This document shows, piece after piece, positions 24,862-33,397 of a stretch of 64,000 bases of DNA. Below the pieces are notes generated by a model, which was given only the letters and a program-made list of their open reading frames with translations, was not told where the DNA came from and did not search any database. The DNA comes from Streptomyces sp. NBC_00582 (lineage in GTDB: Bacteria; Actinomycetota; Actinomycetes; Streptomycetales; Streptomycetaceae), in NCBI RefSeq assembly GCF_036345155.1, contig NZ_CP107772.1, forward strand, positions 8,680,001 to 8,744,000. Direction: 5' to 3'. Position 1 is the stretch's first letter. Each line of letters begins with the position of its first letter. The position numbers and the translations under genes were made by a program.

Positions 24862-25761
24862 TCACTTTCCTTCGGCGGTGGGGGACTTGAACGGCTGCAG
24901 ATGGGGTGCGAGCCGGGTCGGGAAGGCTTCGGCGAGCGCGTCGGCACTCCAGCCGCCCTCGCGCAGCTCCACGGCCACCTCGGCCGGGTGCGACCAGACG
25001 GCGATGCGGTCGCCGCCGATACCGATGGCCTGGCCGGTCACCCCGGCGGCCTCGTCGGAGGCGAGGAAGACCACGAGGGCCGCGACGTCGTCCGCGGTTC
25101 CCATGCCCTTCGCGCGGACCTCGGCCGGGATGGGCTCTCCGCGGTCGGCCTTCTCCACCAGCTCTGCCAGTCCCGGGATCGTGGCGACCATGCGGGTCAG
25201 CGCGACCGGGATGACGGCGTTGACCGTGGTGCCGCCGCGCTCCAGTTCGGCGGCCCAGGTGCGCACCAGGCCCACGATGCCGGCCTTGCTGGCGGTGTAG
25301 CCGGTCTGTCCGAAGCCGGCACGCTGGCCGGCCGGCGAGCCGATGAGGATGAGCCGCCCGTTGCCACCTTGCTCCTTGAACCGGCGGGCGGCGGCGCGGC
25401 CGCACGTGAAGGTGCCGCGCAGATGGGTTTCGACGACGGTGTCGAAGTCGGCGTCCACCATCTTCAAAAGGGTGCGGTCCCGCAGTACGCCCGCGTTGGT
25501 GACCATGATGTCCAGCCGGCCGAAGTTCTCGACCGCCGTGGCCACCAGCGCGTCGGCCGCCTCGGTGGAACCGATGGCCGAACCCTCGGCGACCGCGGAA
25601 CCGCCGGCGGCCTGGATCGCCTTGACCGTCTGCTCGGCGAGCTCGAGGTCGAGGTCGTTGACCACCACTGCGGCACCGGCCGCGGCGAGGGCCTTGGCGT
25701 AGGCCTGGCCCAGGCCACGGCCGGCGCCGGTGACGACGGCGGCCTTTCCGGTCAGCTGCAT
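24862..25761 (-). CDS. SDR, 17-beta-hydroxysteroid dehydrogenase type 4-like (3-hydroxyacyl-CoA dehydrogenase)
   Basis: A 299-residue SDR with TGAGRGLG near residue 11, NDLDLELAE, the serine of LIGSPAGQ and Tyr-x3-Lys in YTASK. The long C-terminus and the NDL cofactor loop are those of the HSD17B4/MFE-2 dehydrogenase group, which oxidises (R)-3-hydroxyacyl-CoA. That matches the (R)-type MaoC hydratase in the same operon. The ATG at 25761, behind AAAGGAA, starts the protein and probably the operon. It is separated from the transporter gene by 173 bases with a long hairpin. Confidence 0.87.
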   Translation of the reverse strand: MQLTGKAAVVTGAGRGLGQAYAKALAAAGAAVVVNDLDLELAEQTVKAIQAAGGSAVAEGSAIGSTEAADALVATAVENFGRLDIMVTNAGVLRDRTLLKMVDADFDTVVETHLRGTFTCGRAAARRFKEQGGNGRLILIGSPAGQRAGFGQTGYTASKAGIVGLVRTWAAELERGGTTVNAVIPVALTRMVATIPGLAELVEKADRGEPIPAEVRAKGMGTADDVAALVVFLASDEAAGVTGQAIGIGGDRIAVWSHPAEVAVELREGGWSADALAEAFPTRLAPHLQPFKSPTAEGK

Positions 25762-25844
25762 GCCATTCCTTTCCGGCGACCGGCCCATGAACTCTCATGG
25801 GCCGGTCGCTCCCTTCCAGATGGGCGTATCGGGTATCGGGGAGC

Positions 25845-25884
25845 GGGCGGTAGCGGTCGAGTTCCACTCGGACCGCTGCCGCCC
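25845..25884 (-). terminator. long hairpin downstream of MFS gene
   Basis: Arms 25845-25862 and 25866-25884 form a near-perfect stem of about 17 bp (one bulge, one G-T pair) with a three-base loop. It lies between the MFS stop and the next operon and probably ends the MFS transcript. Confidence 0.7.
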
Positions 25885-25934
25885 CTCGCCTGCCGGCCCG
25901 GTCTGCGGACCACGAGGCGCGTGTGCCTGTTCGT

Positions 25935-27242
25935 TCAGCGAACCGCGCGGATCGGCAGGACGGTTGCCGCGCTGATCAGGGCGCACACGGCTCCGATGAT
26001 GAACAGGACGAAGAAGTTGTTGCCGTGCGTGGCCGCCCGCGTGCCGAAGGCGATGCCGAGGAACGCCGGTGCGATGGCGGGCGCCAGCGACTGCGGCAGG
26101 AGGTTGGCGACGGCGAACACGCCCAGGTCCTTGGCCGCGTCGGCCTCCTTGTTGGGCAGCACGTCCGTCACCAGGGCGAGGTCGACAGCGAGGTAGATCC
26201 CCTGGCCGGTCCCCACGAGGACCATGGCCAGGAAATAGCCCGGCACCGTGGTGGCGAACGCGAGCGCGAGCAACCCGGCCCCCGCCGTCACCGCCGAGGC
26301 GAGCACGAACACCTTGCGCCGGCGCAGCCGGTCGGAGAGCGGACCGAACACGAGGCTGCCGACGACCATGCACACCGTCTGCGTGACGACACCCGTGGAG
26401 ACCACCGCCGTTGCCTTGGACTGCGACAGGCCGACCTGGCCGGTCAGGTAGAAGACCTGGTAGGTCTGGGCCCACGCGAGCGCCAGGAAGATCGCGAACC
26501 GGCTGAACCACGCCCAGCCGAAGTCCGGGTGTCTTCGCGGATTGAAGGTGTAGCTGCGGATGAGCAGCCCGACACTGAGCGCAGGCCGGTCACGCGGGTC
26601 CAGCACGCGGTCCTTGAGGAGCAGACACGCCAGTGCGACGCAGAGCATGCCGAGAAGGCCGGGGACCAGGACCGCCGCCGCGGTGGAGACTTCCGTCAGC
26701 GCACCGGCGATGCCCGAGCTCACGATGGCGCCCAGGGCGTTCGCGAGACCGAGGATTCCGGAAACCTTCCCGCGGGCATCGGCGTGGACCTGATCGGGCA
26801 GCATCGCGAGCACGACCGAGACCAACGAGGCGAGCACGACATTGGTGATGCACCAGCCCACCAGCAGTACGGGGATCGACCCGGCGACCGCCACTATCAC
26901 CGTCCCGGCGGACCCGAGCAACGCTCCACCCATCAGCCAGGGCCGCCGCATGCCCCATCGGGAGAGGGTGCGGTCGGACAGCCTGCCCATGACCGGCATG
27001 GCCAGCAGCGACAGGACCGAGGACACGCCAAGGACGAGTGACAGGCTGCCCGTGCGGCTCGCGGGAGTCAGCTCGGACACTTTCACTTGCAAGGTCAGCA
27101 CCAGAGGCGCGAGCCATGCGACCCACACGCCGAAGTAGGCGACCGCGAGGGGGATCACGAATCGTGCGCCGACCGGCGGCCGGGGGACGTCCTGAACGGC
27201 CGGTTGGTCGGTGATGGGAAGAGCGGAATCGGAGGGCATCAT
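25935..27242 (-). CDS. MFS transporter
   Basis: A 435-residue major facilitator protein with about 12 membrane helices. The loop-2 signature is MPVMGRLSDRTLSRWGMRRPW and a related loop (FGPLSDRLRRRKVF) recurs after helix 8, showing the two six-helix halves. Two ATG codons are adjacent at 27242 and 27239; the second has the better ribosome spacing. Sequence resembles sugar/glucuronide or aromatic acid MFS members without a firm match. Position suggests import of the catabolic substrate or export of an intermediate. Confidence 0.82.
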   Translation of the reverse strand: MMPSDSALPITDQPAVQDVPRPPVGARFVIPLAVAYFGVWVAWLAPLVLTLQVKVSELTPASRTGSLSLVLGVSSVLSLLAMPVMGRLSDRTLSRWGMRRPWLMGGALLGSAGTVIVAVAGSIPVLLVGWCITNVVLASLVSVVLAMLPDQVHADARGKVSGILGLANALGAIVSSGIAGALTEVSTAAAVLVPGLLGMLCVALACLLLKDRVLDPRDRPALSVGLLIRSYTFNPRRHPDFGWAWFSRFAIFLALAWAQTYQVFYLTGQVGLSQSKATAVVSTGVVTQTVCMVVGSLVFGPLSDRLRRRKVFVLASAVTAGAGLLALAFATTVPGYFLAMVLVGTGQGIYLAVDLALVTDVLPNKEADAAKDLGVFAVANLLPQSLAPAIAPAFLGIAFGTRAATHGNNFFVLFIIGAVCALISAATVLPIRAVR

Positions 27243-27451
27243 TGGCTCCCGAAATCACGAATGGGATGAAACCTGGGCAGGCCGCCTTGTGAAACTGTTT
27301 CGGCGGTGTCTCCGGAGCGGAAGGCGAAATCGGCGATGGCACGTATGAACGGCGCAGATGTTCGGGGAGATATCCGTGCGCGTTCGGGCCGACCGGGTCT
27401 TTCTGGCGAGCAGACAGTGATGGGGATTCGATCCGGCAGGTGAGCCGGTCT

Positions 27452-27484
27452 CGGTGTCCGGCCTTTCCGGAAAGCCGGACACCG
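27452..27484 (-). terminator. terminator of the second cupin gene
   Basis: CGGTGTCCGGC (27452-27462) is inverted at 27474-27484 and the intervening bases extend the pairing with one bulge. It begins 5 bases after the cupin stop on the minus strand. Confidence 0.75.
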
Positions 27485-27489
27485 GGATT

Positions 27490-27990
27490 TCAGACGTTGC
27501 TGCGTATCGGCAATTCGAGGGGCGTCGGCTCAAGCACTTCGCCGTTGATCGTCACCGGCTCGGCGTCGATGAGGATGAAGGCGATGGTGCACGGCTTGTC
27601 CGATTCGTTGGCCCAGACGTGGTTGGTACCGCGCTGGATCACCACGTCACCGGCCTTGAGTGGGGTCCTTTCCCCGCCGTCGAGCTCCAGCACCAGCTCT
27701 CCGTCGAGCACGAGGGCGTAGTCGACGGACAGGGTGCGGTGCATCGGGGAGCGAAGACCGGGCGCGAACTCGGCGATCCGGAAGACCGTGCCGCCTTCCT
27801 GTGTGATCCCGACCTTTCGCTCGGCCCCGTCGGCCTCCTGCGTGTTGTCGGCGGGACTCGTGTCGGTCGTCCACAGGAGGGCGGCGAACGAGCCGGGGCC
27901 GCTGCCACCGCGCACCTCGTCGCTGACGACCACCGCCTTTCCCTCTCTGTCGTGCCCGGTCACCACACGCCGGATCTCCGGTGCGCTCAT
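27490..27990 (-). CDS. cupin-domain protein (second paralogue)
   Basis: A 166-residue cupin, about two-thirds identical by eye to the one at 6424-6918. It shares the APEIRRVVTGHD start, the TSPADN segment, the SP-x-HRTLSVDY metal region and the QRGTNH-x-WANES motif with its second His. The ATG at 27990 has GGAGGAC 6 bases upstream, which fixed the start of both copies. It stands alone between the MFS gene and the divergent cyclodeaminase operon. The conserved surface suggests both copies act on, or sense, related compounds. Confidence 0.78.
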   Translation of the reverse strand: MSAPEIRRVVTGHDREGKAVVVSDEVRGGSGPGSFAALLWTTDTSPADNTQEADGAERKVGITQEGGTVFRIAEFAPGLRSPMHRTLSVDYALVLDGELVLELDGGERTPLKAGDVVIQRGTNHVWANESDKPCTIAFILIDAEPVTINGEVLEPTPLELPIRSNV

Positions 27991-28648
27991 GCGTTTGTCC
28001 TCCGCTCGTTCCACTGTCCGTTTCCGACACCAGGCGCCCAGCAATTACTGCGCGGTGAAAAAGGGGATGTCAGCCCGATGGAGGCCCACATTCCTCTAGC
28101 GGTGCGGTATTTGGTGTTCGCGCCGTCGTAGGCGGTCACTTCGTCGGCTCTTGTCAGATGTTCGGGGGCGGCAGCCGTCGACGTTCGCTTCGTACGACGG
28201 GCAATCCGGATCGTGGATAGCCGGGTAGCCCCGCTCGCCGATCCGTGCTCGATGAGAAGTCCCGTACCCCGGGTGCCATCCTGACTGCCTTCAGGCAGAA
28301 AGCCAGATGTGCGGCGCGATCGAGCCAATCACATCCGCCATGACACCCATGAGCACTCTTCATGGCGACAGCGGTGTCGGGCATTCATCGACGCCGCGAA
28401 TAGCAGGTAGTCAAGAGTGTGTCTTGCCCGCCACCCCGCGGCGCCCGCAGGATCGACGTCTAGCGGGACGATGTCCGCGCCCGTCTCGGGGCGCCGGTCG
28501 GGGCGCCCGCGGCGTGGACGCGCCCGCCTCCGGCGGAGGAAGCCTGAGGCCACGATCGCCTGCCCCGCCTGACTGCCGTGACCGACGGACGGGCGCAGGC
28601 ACAGCCCTTACCTTCATGCCCGCCCCCGACGCATCGGAAGGCCGCTCA
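27991..28648. promoter_or_regulatory. long divergent intergenic region
   Basis: 658 bases between the divergent cupin and cyclodeaminase-like genes. No frame here shows recognisable protein similarity. The first 120 bases are less GC-rich and likely hold the cupin promoter. The remainder may carry degenerate sequence from past rearrangement, but I see no repeat or element. Confidence 0.4.
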
Positions 28649-29701
28649 ATGACGACCGCTTCCCCCTCCAGCCCCGTCTTCGTGTCCGGCGCCGCCGCGA
28701 AGGCGGTGTTCCAGTGGAAGGACGCGGTGTCCGCGCTTCAGGCCGGATACGCCCGGCCGTTCGACGCGGCGTCCACGCCGCCGCGTACCGTGGCGACGGG
28801 CGGCGGGGCCGCGCTGCGGACCCTGCCGGCGATCCCGGCGGGCGGGCGTTATTTCGGCGCCAAGCTGATGGGCATGGCCATGGCCGGAGCCGATCCCGGG
28901 TGCGAGTACGTGATCGTGCTCTTCGACCATGCCACGGGCCGGATCGCGGCCTTCGTCGACGGCAACCAGGTCACGGGCCTGCGCACGGCGGCCACGTCTG
29001 CCGCGGCGCTCGACCGGCTGGCTCCGGAGCGGCCGGCGCGGCTCGGGGTTCTGGGCAGCGGTCTCGAAGCGTCCATGCACACCCGCGCGTTCGCCGCCGT
29101 CCGTTCCCTGACCGAGGTGGTGGTGTTCAGTCCGACACCACAGCGGCGTCAGGACTTCGCCCGGGAGATCTCCGAGGAACTGGGCGTGCCCGTGCGCGCC
29201 GTGGACGAGCCGAGGGCCGCGGTGGAGGGAGCCGACATCGTCCTGGCCGCCGCACGGTCGAGGGGGGAGAAGCCGATCCTGTTCGGCGACTGGCTCCAGC
29301 AGGGGACGACGGTCGTGTCCATCGGCTCAACCGTGCCCAACCAGCGCGAGATCGACGCCAGCGTCGTCGAGCGCGCCGATCTGATCGTCTGCGACGTGCT
29401 CGAGGAAGTCCTGGAGGAGACCGGCGACATGCTGGCGGCCGCGAAGGCCGGTGTGGCGTTCCGGGACAAGTCCTTCTCGATGAACGCGCTGCTGGCCGGC
29501 GACCTCGATCAGCGGCGGGGGTCGGCGGTCCTGCCCATGTTCAAGTCGGTCGGTAGCGGCGTCCAGGACGTAATCGTGGCGGAGGTCATCCTCACCAAGG
29601 CGCTGGAGGCCGGCCAGGTGACAGCCCTCCCGATCGCATTCGAGACCAAGCGCCCCAAGGGCATTCGCAAGGAGAAGACCGATGGCCACGTACAGCCGTA
29701 A
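28649..29701 (+). CDS. ornithine cyclodeaminase/mu-crystallin family protein
   Basis: A 350-residue Rossmann-fold protein of the OCD/mu-crystallin family. The cofactor site is LGVLGSGLEASMHTRAFAAV near residue 135; the GNQVTGLRTAATSAAA stretch precedes it. Members are ornithine cyclodeaminase, alanine dehydrogenase, ketimine reductase and L-arginine dehydrogenase. The ATG at 28649 follows GGAAGG. Its 3' end overlaps the DapA-like gene by 20 bases. With an aldolase and a HisD-like enzyme it may reduce or form a cyclic or linear imine; no exact reaction can be named. Confidence 0.82.
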   Translation: MTTASPSSPVFVSGAAAKAVFQWKDAVSALQAGYARPFDAASTPPRTVATGGGAALRTLPAIPAGGRYFGAKLMGMAMAGADPGCEYVIVLFDHATGRIAAFVDGNQVTGLRTAATSAAALDRLAPERPARLGVLGSGLEASMHTRAFAAVRSLTEVVVFSPTPQRRQDFAREISEELGVPVRAVDEPRAAVEGADIVLAAARSRGEKPILFGDWLQQGTTVVSIGSTVPNQREIDASVVERADLIVCDVLEEVLEETGDMLAAAKAGVAFRDKSFSMNALLAGDLDQRRGSAVLPMFKSVGSGVQDVIVAEVILTKALEAGQVTALPIAFETKRPKGIRKEKTDGHVQP

Positions 29702-30689
29702 AGACGCCCGGGACTGGGCACGGGAAACCATGGTGGGCGTCGCGAACGTCACGATCCCGACCATGACGTCCGACTTCAAGGATCTGAACGAAAAGGCGAT
29801 CCGGCACGATGTCGAGAAGACGGTCGAGCACGGTTTCGTCGGCACGCTGGCCTGTTCCGAGGTGGCGTGGTACCCGGAGGAATACGGCCGTTTCGTCGAG
29901 ATGATGGTCGACCAGGCGCAGGGCCGGGCCTTCGTCGTGCACCACGCGATCTTCAACTCCCTGGAAGACAACATCGAGCAGGCGCGAGTGGCGGAAGCCG
30001 CCGGTGCCGAGCTGGTGCTGCTGGGATACCCGCCGTTCTTCTACCCGAAGTCGCTGGAGGACGTGTACGCGTACACCAAGGCCTTCTGCGACGCGACCAA
30101 CCTGGCGGTCATGCTGTTCCCGGTTCCGGCCTGGGGTTTCTCCCGGCTTCACCCGACCGACCTGCCCGTTTCGCTGCTGCGCCGGCTCGTCGACGACTGC
30201 CCGAACGTCGTCGCCATCAAGGCCGAGGGCGGTGCGCCCGTGATCATGGGGGCCATCGAGGCGTATCAGGCCTTCCATGAGGAAGTCGTGATCTCCTACC
30301 CGCTGGAGTGGGAGTTCGTGCCGCTGTCGCGGCTGATCCCGGTGCAGTTCTGCGGCACCAACTTCTCGGCCTACTACGGGCCTTGGCTGCCCCGCATATT
30401 CGATCTGATCCGGAAGGGCGACCACGACGCGGCCGCCGAGATCTTCCACCGGCTCCAGCCCGCCCGCAGTGCCTTCAACACGGTGGCGCAGGGCGGCGGC
30501 GCGGGCAACCGCGCGCTGTGGAAGTACCAGTCCTGGCTCCAGGGCTACAACGGCGGTCCGCTGCGGCACCCCACCGGACGCGTGCACGCCCGCCACATGA
30601 CCGCGCTGCGCCGCGGCCAGGAGGCGTCGGGCCTCAACCCGACCAAGGACCCCGACGAGGACTTCTTCGTCGGCCGCACCCCCGCCTGA
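29682..30689 (+). CDS. dihydrodipicolinate synthase (DapA)/N-acetylneuraminate lyase family aldolase
   Basis: A 335-residue TIM-barrel class I aldolase/hydratase. The Schiff-base Lys is in VVAIKAEGGAP near residue 178. The usual GTTGE carboxylate loop is replaced by GTLACSE, so it is not a lysine-pathway DapA. The family includes the hydratase-aldolases of naphthalene degradation and other pyruvate lyases. The ATG at 29682, inside the previous gene, has AAGGAGAAG at ideal spacing, so the two are coupled. The tail after residue 300 is longer than in DapA. The substrate is unknown. Confidence 0.82.
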   Translation: MATYSRKDARDWARETMVGVANVTIPTMTSDFKDLNEKAIRHDVEKTVEHGFVGTLACSEVAWYPEEYGRFVEMMVDQAQGRAFVVHHAIFNSLEDNIEQARVAEAAGAELVLLGYPPFFYPKSLEDVYAYTKAFCDATNLAVMLFPVPAWGFSRLHPTDLPVSLLRRLVDDCPNVVAIKAEGGAPVIMGAIEAYQAFHEEVVISYPLEWEFVPLSRLIPVQFCGTNFSAYYGPWLPRIFDLIRKGDHDAAAEIFHRLQPARSAFNTVAQGGGAGNRALWKYQSWLQGYNGGPLRHPTGRVHARHMTALRRGQEASGLNPTKDPDEDFFVGRTPA

Positions 30690-30779
30690 CGCCGCGCCTC
30701 ATACCCGCCAGAGCCACCTCACCAGTCTCGCCCCCACATCGTCGACAGCCATCCGATCCTCGGCAACAGGGAGAACGCC

Positions 30780-32075
30780 ATGCCGGTTCCATTGAAGTCC
30801 CCAGTCACCAGCGACCACGACCAGGCGGCCTCGGCCGCCGTCCGCGAGACCGTGGCGAAGGTGATCGAGGACGTCCGGCGCCGGGGAGACGACGCGGTTC
30901 GCGAGTACTCCGAGAAGTTCGACAACTGGTCCCCGGAGAACTTCCGGCTCGACGCGGACGCCGTCGAGCGCATCGTGTCGTCGGTGGACGAGCAGGCCAT
31001 CACGGACATCCGGGCCGCCCAGGCCAACGTGCGCCAGTTCGCGGAGCGGCAGCGGGAATCGCTGCACGACTTCGAGGTGGAAACCCAGCCCGGCGTGCTC
31101 CTGGGGCAGAAGAACCTGCCGGTCGCCGCCGTCGGGGCCTACGTGCCGGGCGGACGCTATCCGCTGGTGGCCTCGGCCCACATGACCGTCGTCACGGCCA
31201 AGGTCGCCGGAGTGGAGCGGGTGACCGCCTGCACACCGCCGATCCGGGGCGAGATCCCGGCGGCGACGATCGCCGCGCTGCACCTGGCCGGCGCCGACGA
31301 GATCCTCCTGCTCGGCGGGGTGCAGGCGGTGGCCGCGATGGCGCTGGGCACCGAGACCATCGGCCGCGTGGACATGCTGGCCGGCCCCGGCAACGCGTAT
31401 GTGGCCGAGGCCAAGCGGCAGCTGTTCGGCGAGGTGGGCATCGACCTGTTCGCCGGCCCCACGGAGATCCTCGTCATCGCCGACGAGCACGCCGACCCGT
31501 TCGTCGTCGCCGTCGACCTGCTCAGCCAGGCCGAGCACGGCCCCGACTCGCCCGCCATCCTGATCACGGACTCCGAACCCCTGGCCCGCGAGACGATCGC
31601 GCACATCGAGCGCATCCTGCCCGGCATGCCCACCCGGGACTTCGCCGGACCGGCATGGCGGGACCACGGTCAGGTCATCGTCACCGCCGACCTGACCGAG
31701 GCCTACGCACTCGCCGACACGTTCGCCGCCGAACACGTGCAGGTCCTCACGACCGAGCCGCGCGATGCGCTCGACCGGATGCGCAACTACGGCGCCCTCT
31801 TCCTCGGCGCGGGCACCTGCGTCTCGTACGGCGACAAGGTGATCGGCACCAACCACACGCTGCCCACCCGCGGCGCCGCCCGCTACACCGGCGGTCTCTG
31901 GGTCGGCAAGTACCTCAAGACCGTCACCTACCAGGAAGTTACCGACCCCGCCGCCAGCGCCGCGCTGGGCGAGTTCTGCGGTCGGGCCGCCCGCCTGGAA
32001 CGGTTCGAGGGCCATGCGCGTTCCGGCGATGTCCGGGTGGCCGCCCACACCGGCACGAAGCCGGAGTGGGCATGA
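30780..32075 (+). CDS. histidinol dehydrogenase-family protein (HpsN-like), catabolic
   Basis: A 431-residue NAD-linked alcohol dehydrogenase of the HisD family. Conserved stretches include AYVPGGRYPLVASAHM, AGPGNAYVAEAKRQLFG, the metal region SQAEHGPDS and GDKVIGTNHTLPT. Placement with an SDR, an OCD and an aldolase, and not with other his genes, argues for a catabolic paralogue such as HpsN, the sulfopropanediol 3-dehydrogenase. HpsN works next to an SDR (HpsO), as here. That assignment is tempting but untested. It begins 90 bases after the aldolase and overlaps the SDR start as ATGA. Confidence 0.82.
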   Translation: MPVPLKSPVTSDHDQAASAAVRETVAKVIEDVRRRGDDAVREYSEKFDNWSPENFRLDADAVERIVSSVDEQAITDIRAAQANVRQFAERQRESLHDFEVETQPGVLLGQKNLPVAAVGAYVPGGRYPLVASAHMTVVTAKVAGVERVTACTPPIRGEIPAATIAALHLAGADEILLLGGVQAVAAMALGTETIGRVDMLAGPGNAYVAEAKRQLFGEVGIDLFAGPTEILVIADEHADPFVVAVDLLSQAEHGPDSPAILITDSEPLARETIAHIERILPGMPTRDFAGPAWRDHGQVIVTADLTEAYALADTFAAEHVQVLTTEPRDALDRMRNYGALFLGAGTCVSYGDKVIGTNHTLPTRGAARYTGGLWVGKYLKTVTYQEVTDPAASAALGEFCGRAARLERFEGHARSGDVRVAAHTGTKPEWA

Positions 32076-32827
32076 TCGCCGGACGCACGGCGCTGGTCAC
32101 CGGCGCGGGCAACGGCCTGGGCCGTGCCATCGCGCTCGCACTGGCGGAACAGGGCGCACGCGTACTGCTGACGGGGCGGACCAAGACCACCCTGGAAGAC
32201 GTGGCCGCGGAGATCGGCACGGACGCTCGCGTGGGGGTGTGCGACACCTCGGACCCCCACGCGGTGACCGCCCTGGCCGAGGAGTTCGCCGACGAGGAGA
32301 TCTCCATCCTGGTCAACAACGCCGGGATCGCCGGCCCGGTGGCATCGCTGACCGACATCGAACCCGAGGAATGGGACGAGGTGTTCGCCGTCAACGTGCG
32401 CGGCGTGTACCTGATGTGCCGGGCCTTCCTGCCGTCGATGATCGCCCGGGGCACCGGAGACGTCGTCAACCTCGCTTCCGTCAGCGGCAAACGCCCCCTC
32501 GCCCGACGCACCCCCTACACGGCGTCCAAGATGGCCGTCATCGGACTGACCGCCACCCTGGCGCACGAGGTCGGGCCGCTGGGAGTGACCGTCAACTCCC
32601 TCTCCCCAGGCCCGGTGAGCGGCCCGCGTATGGAGCGCAACTTCGCCCTCGAAGCACAGCGCACCGGCACGACACCGCAGGAGGCCGAGGAGGAGTTCGT
32701 ATCGCGCGCCGCTCTGCATCGGATGGTCACCGAGACCGAAGTCGGCCACGCTGTCGTCGCGATGCTGCAGATGCCCGGCCTGTGCGGCGCCGACATCGAT
32801 CTCTCCGCCGGCATGATCGCCAGGTGA
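32072..32827 (+). CDS. short-chain dehydrogenase/reductase
   Basis: A 251-residue SDR with TGAGNGLG near residue 10, NNAGIAG, the serine of NLASVSGKRP and Tyr-x3-Lys in YTASK. Its ATG overlaps the HisD-like stop. It is the final gene of the OCD/aldolase/HisD-like/SDR unit and the last gene of the accessory region. A FabG/HpsO-like alcohol oxidation is likely; the substrate is not known. Confidence 0.85.
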   Translation: MIAGRTALVTGAGNGLGRAIALALAEQGARVLLTGRTKTTLEDVAAEIGTDARVGVCDTSDPHAVTALAEEFADEEISILVNNAGIAGPVASLTDIEPEEWDEVFAVNVRGVYLMCRAFLPSMIARGTGDVVNLASVSGKRPLARRTPYTASKMAVIGLTATLAHEVGPLGVTVNSLSPGPVSGPRMERNFALEAQRTGTTPQEAEEEFVSRAALHRMVTETEVGHAVVAMLQMPGLCGADIDLSAGMIAR

Positions 32828-33397
32828 CCGGCGGCTGAGCAGGCTCGTCTCAGCGTCGTGGCTCGGCTTCTCCTTCCGTTGCTCCAGTTCGGTCCGGCGG
32901 GCCCGTGATCGGTTGAAGCTGCTCGTTCGGTCACGGTGAGCCACTCCGGCCCTTCTGGATCATGTACCGGTGCCGGGTGGGCTTCCTGTCCCAAGAAGCG
33001 CATGTCCGTGTAGCGCTGCCGCAATCGTCCGCCCCGGGTGCTGAGGAACTGCTGGTAGAGCTGTGTCGAAGGTGGATCTTGATCATGAAATGATCTTGAT
33101 TCGTGGCATGCGGAGATCTGTGGCGCAGTGTTGAACCGGTCCCCCGCGGGCCGACGAGCAGCCGGTGGTGCATGACGGCACGTCATATCCCAAGCCGGGC
33201 AAGAGAGTTGAAGTCGGGAAACCTTAAGCCGGCGACGCCCGGGCACAGCATCGCATAGCGAAACCTGTCTGTTCTTCGATGTGCGCCACAGTGGTGACTG
33301 GTTGCCTTTATCTCACCCGAACAACGACGCGGACTTCTTGAATTCCGAATCCGGTGAACGCTGATCCGGAATTCCTCGTGGAGTCCCATTCGGAAAG
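32828..33397. other. gene-free junction between catabolic island and core region
   Basis: 570 bases with no supported gene. The stretch 33065-33110 is AT-rich and holds two GATCTTGAT direct repeats (33075-33083 and 33092-33100) around a small inverted repeat. At 33340-33351 and 33363-33374 an imperfect 12-bp inverted repeat (GAATTCCGAATC / GATCCGGAATTC) ends 23 bases before the next start and may be an operator or leader hairpin. The change of gene content on either side makes this a candidate insertion boundary. Confidence 0.45.

Noticed and set aside
28154..28384. Small gene on the minus strand in the 27991-28648 gap
   Set aside because: No start-site support or recognisable family; composition matches a chance frame.
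30780..32075. Histidine biosynthesis hisD
   Set aside because: No other his gene is adjacent, and the partners are an SDR, an OCD and an aldolase; a catabolic paralogue is more likely.
32931..33246. Minus-strand protein-coding fragments in the island boundary
   Set aside because: Some stretches look protein-like, but no family could be recognised and no ribosome site is present.
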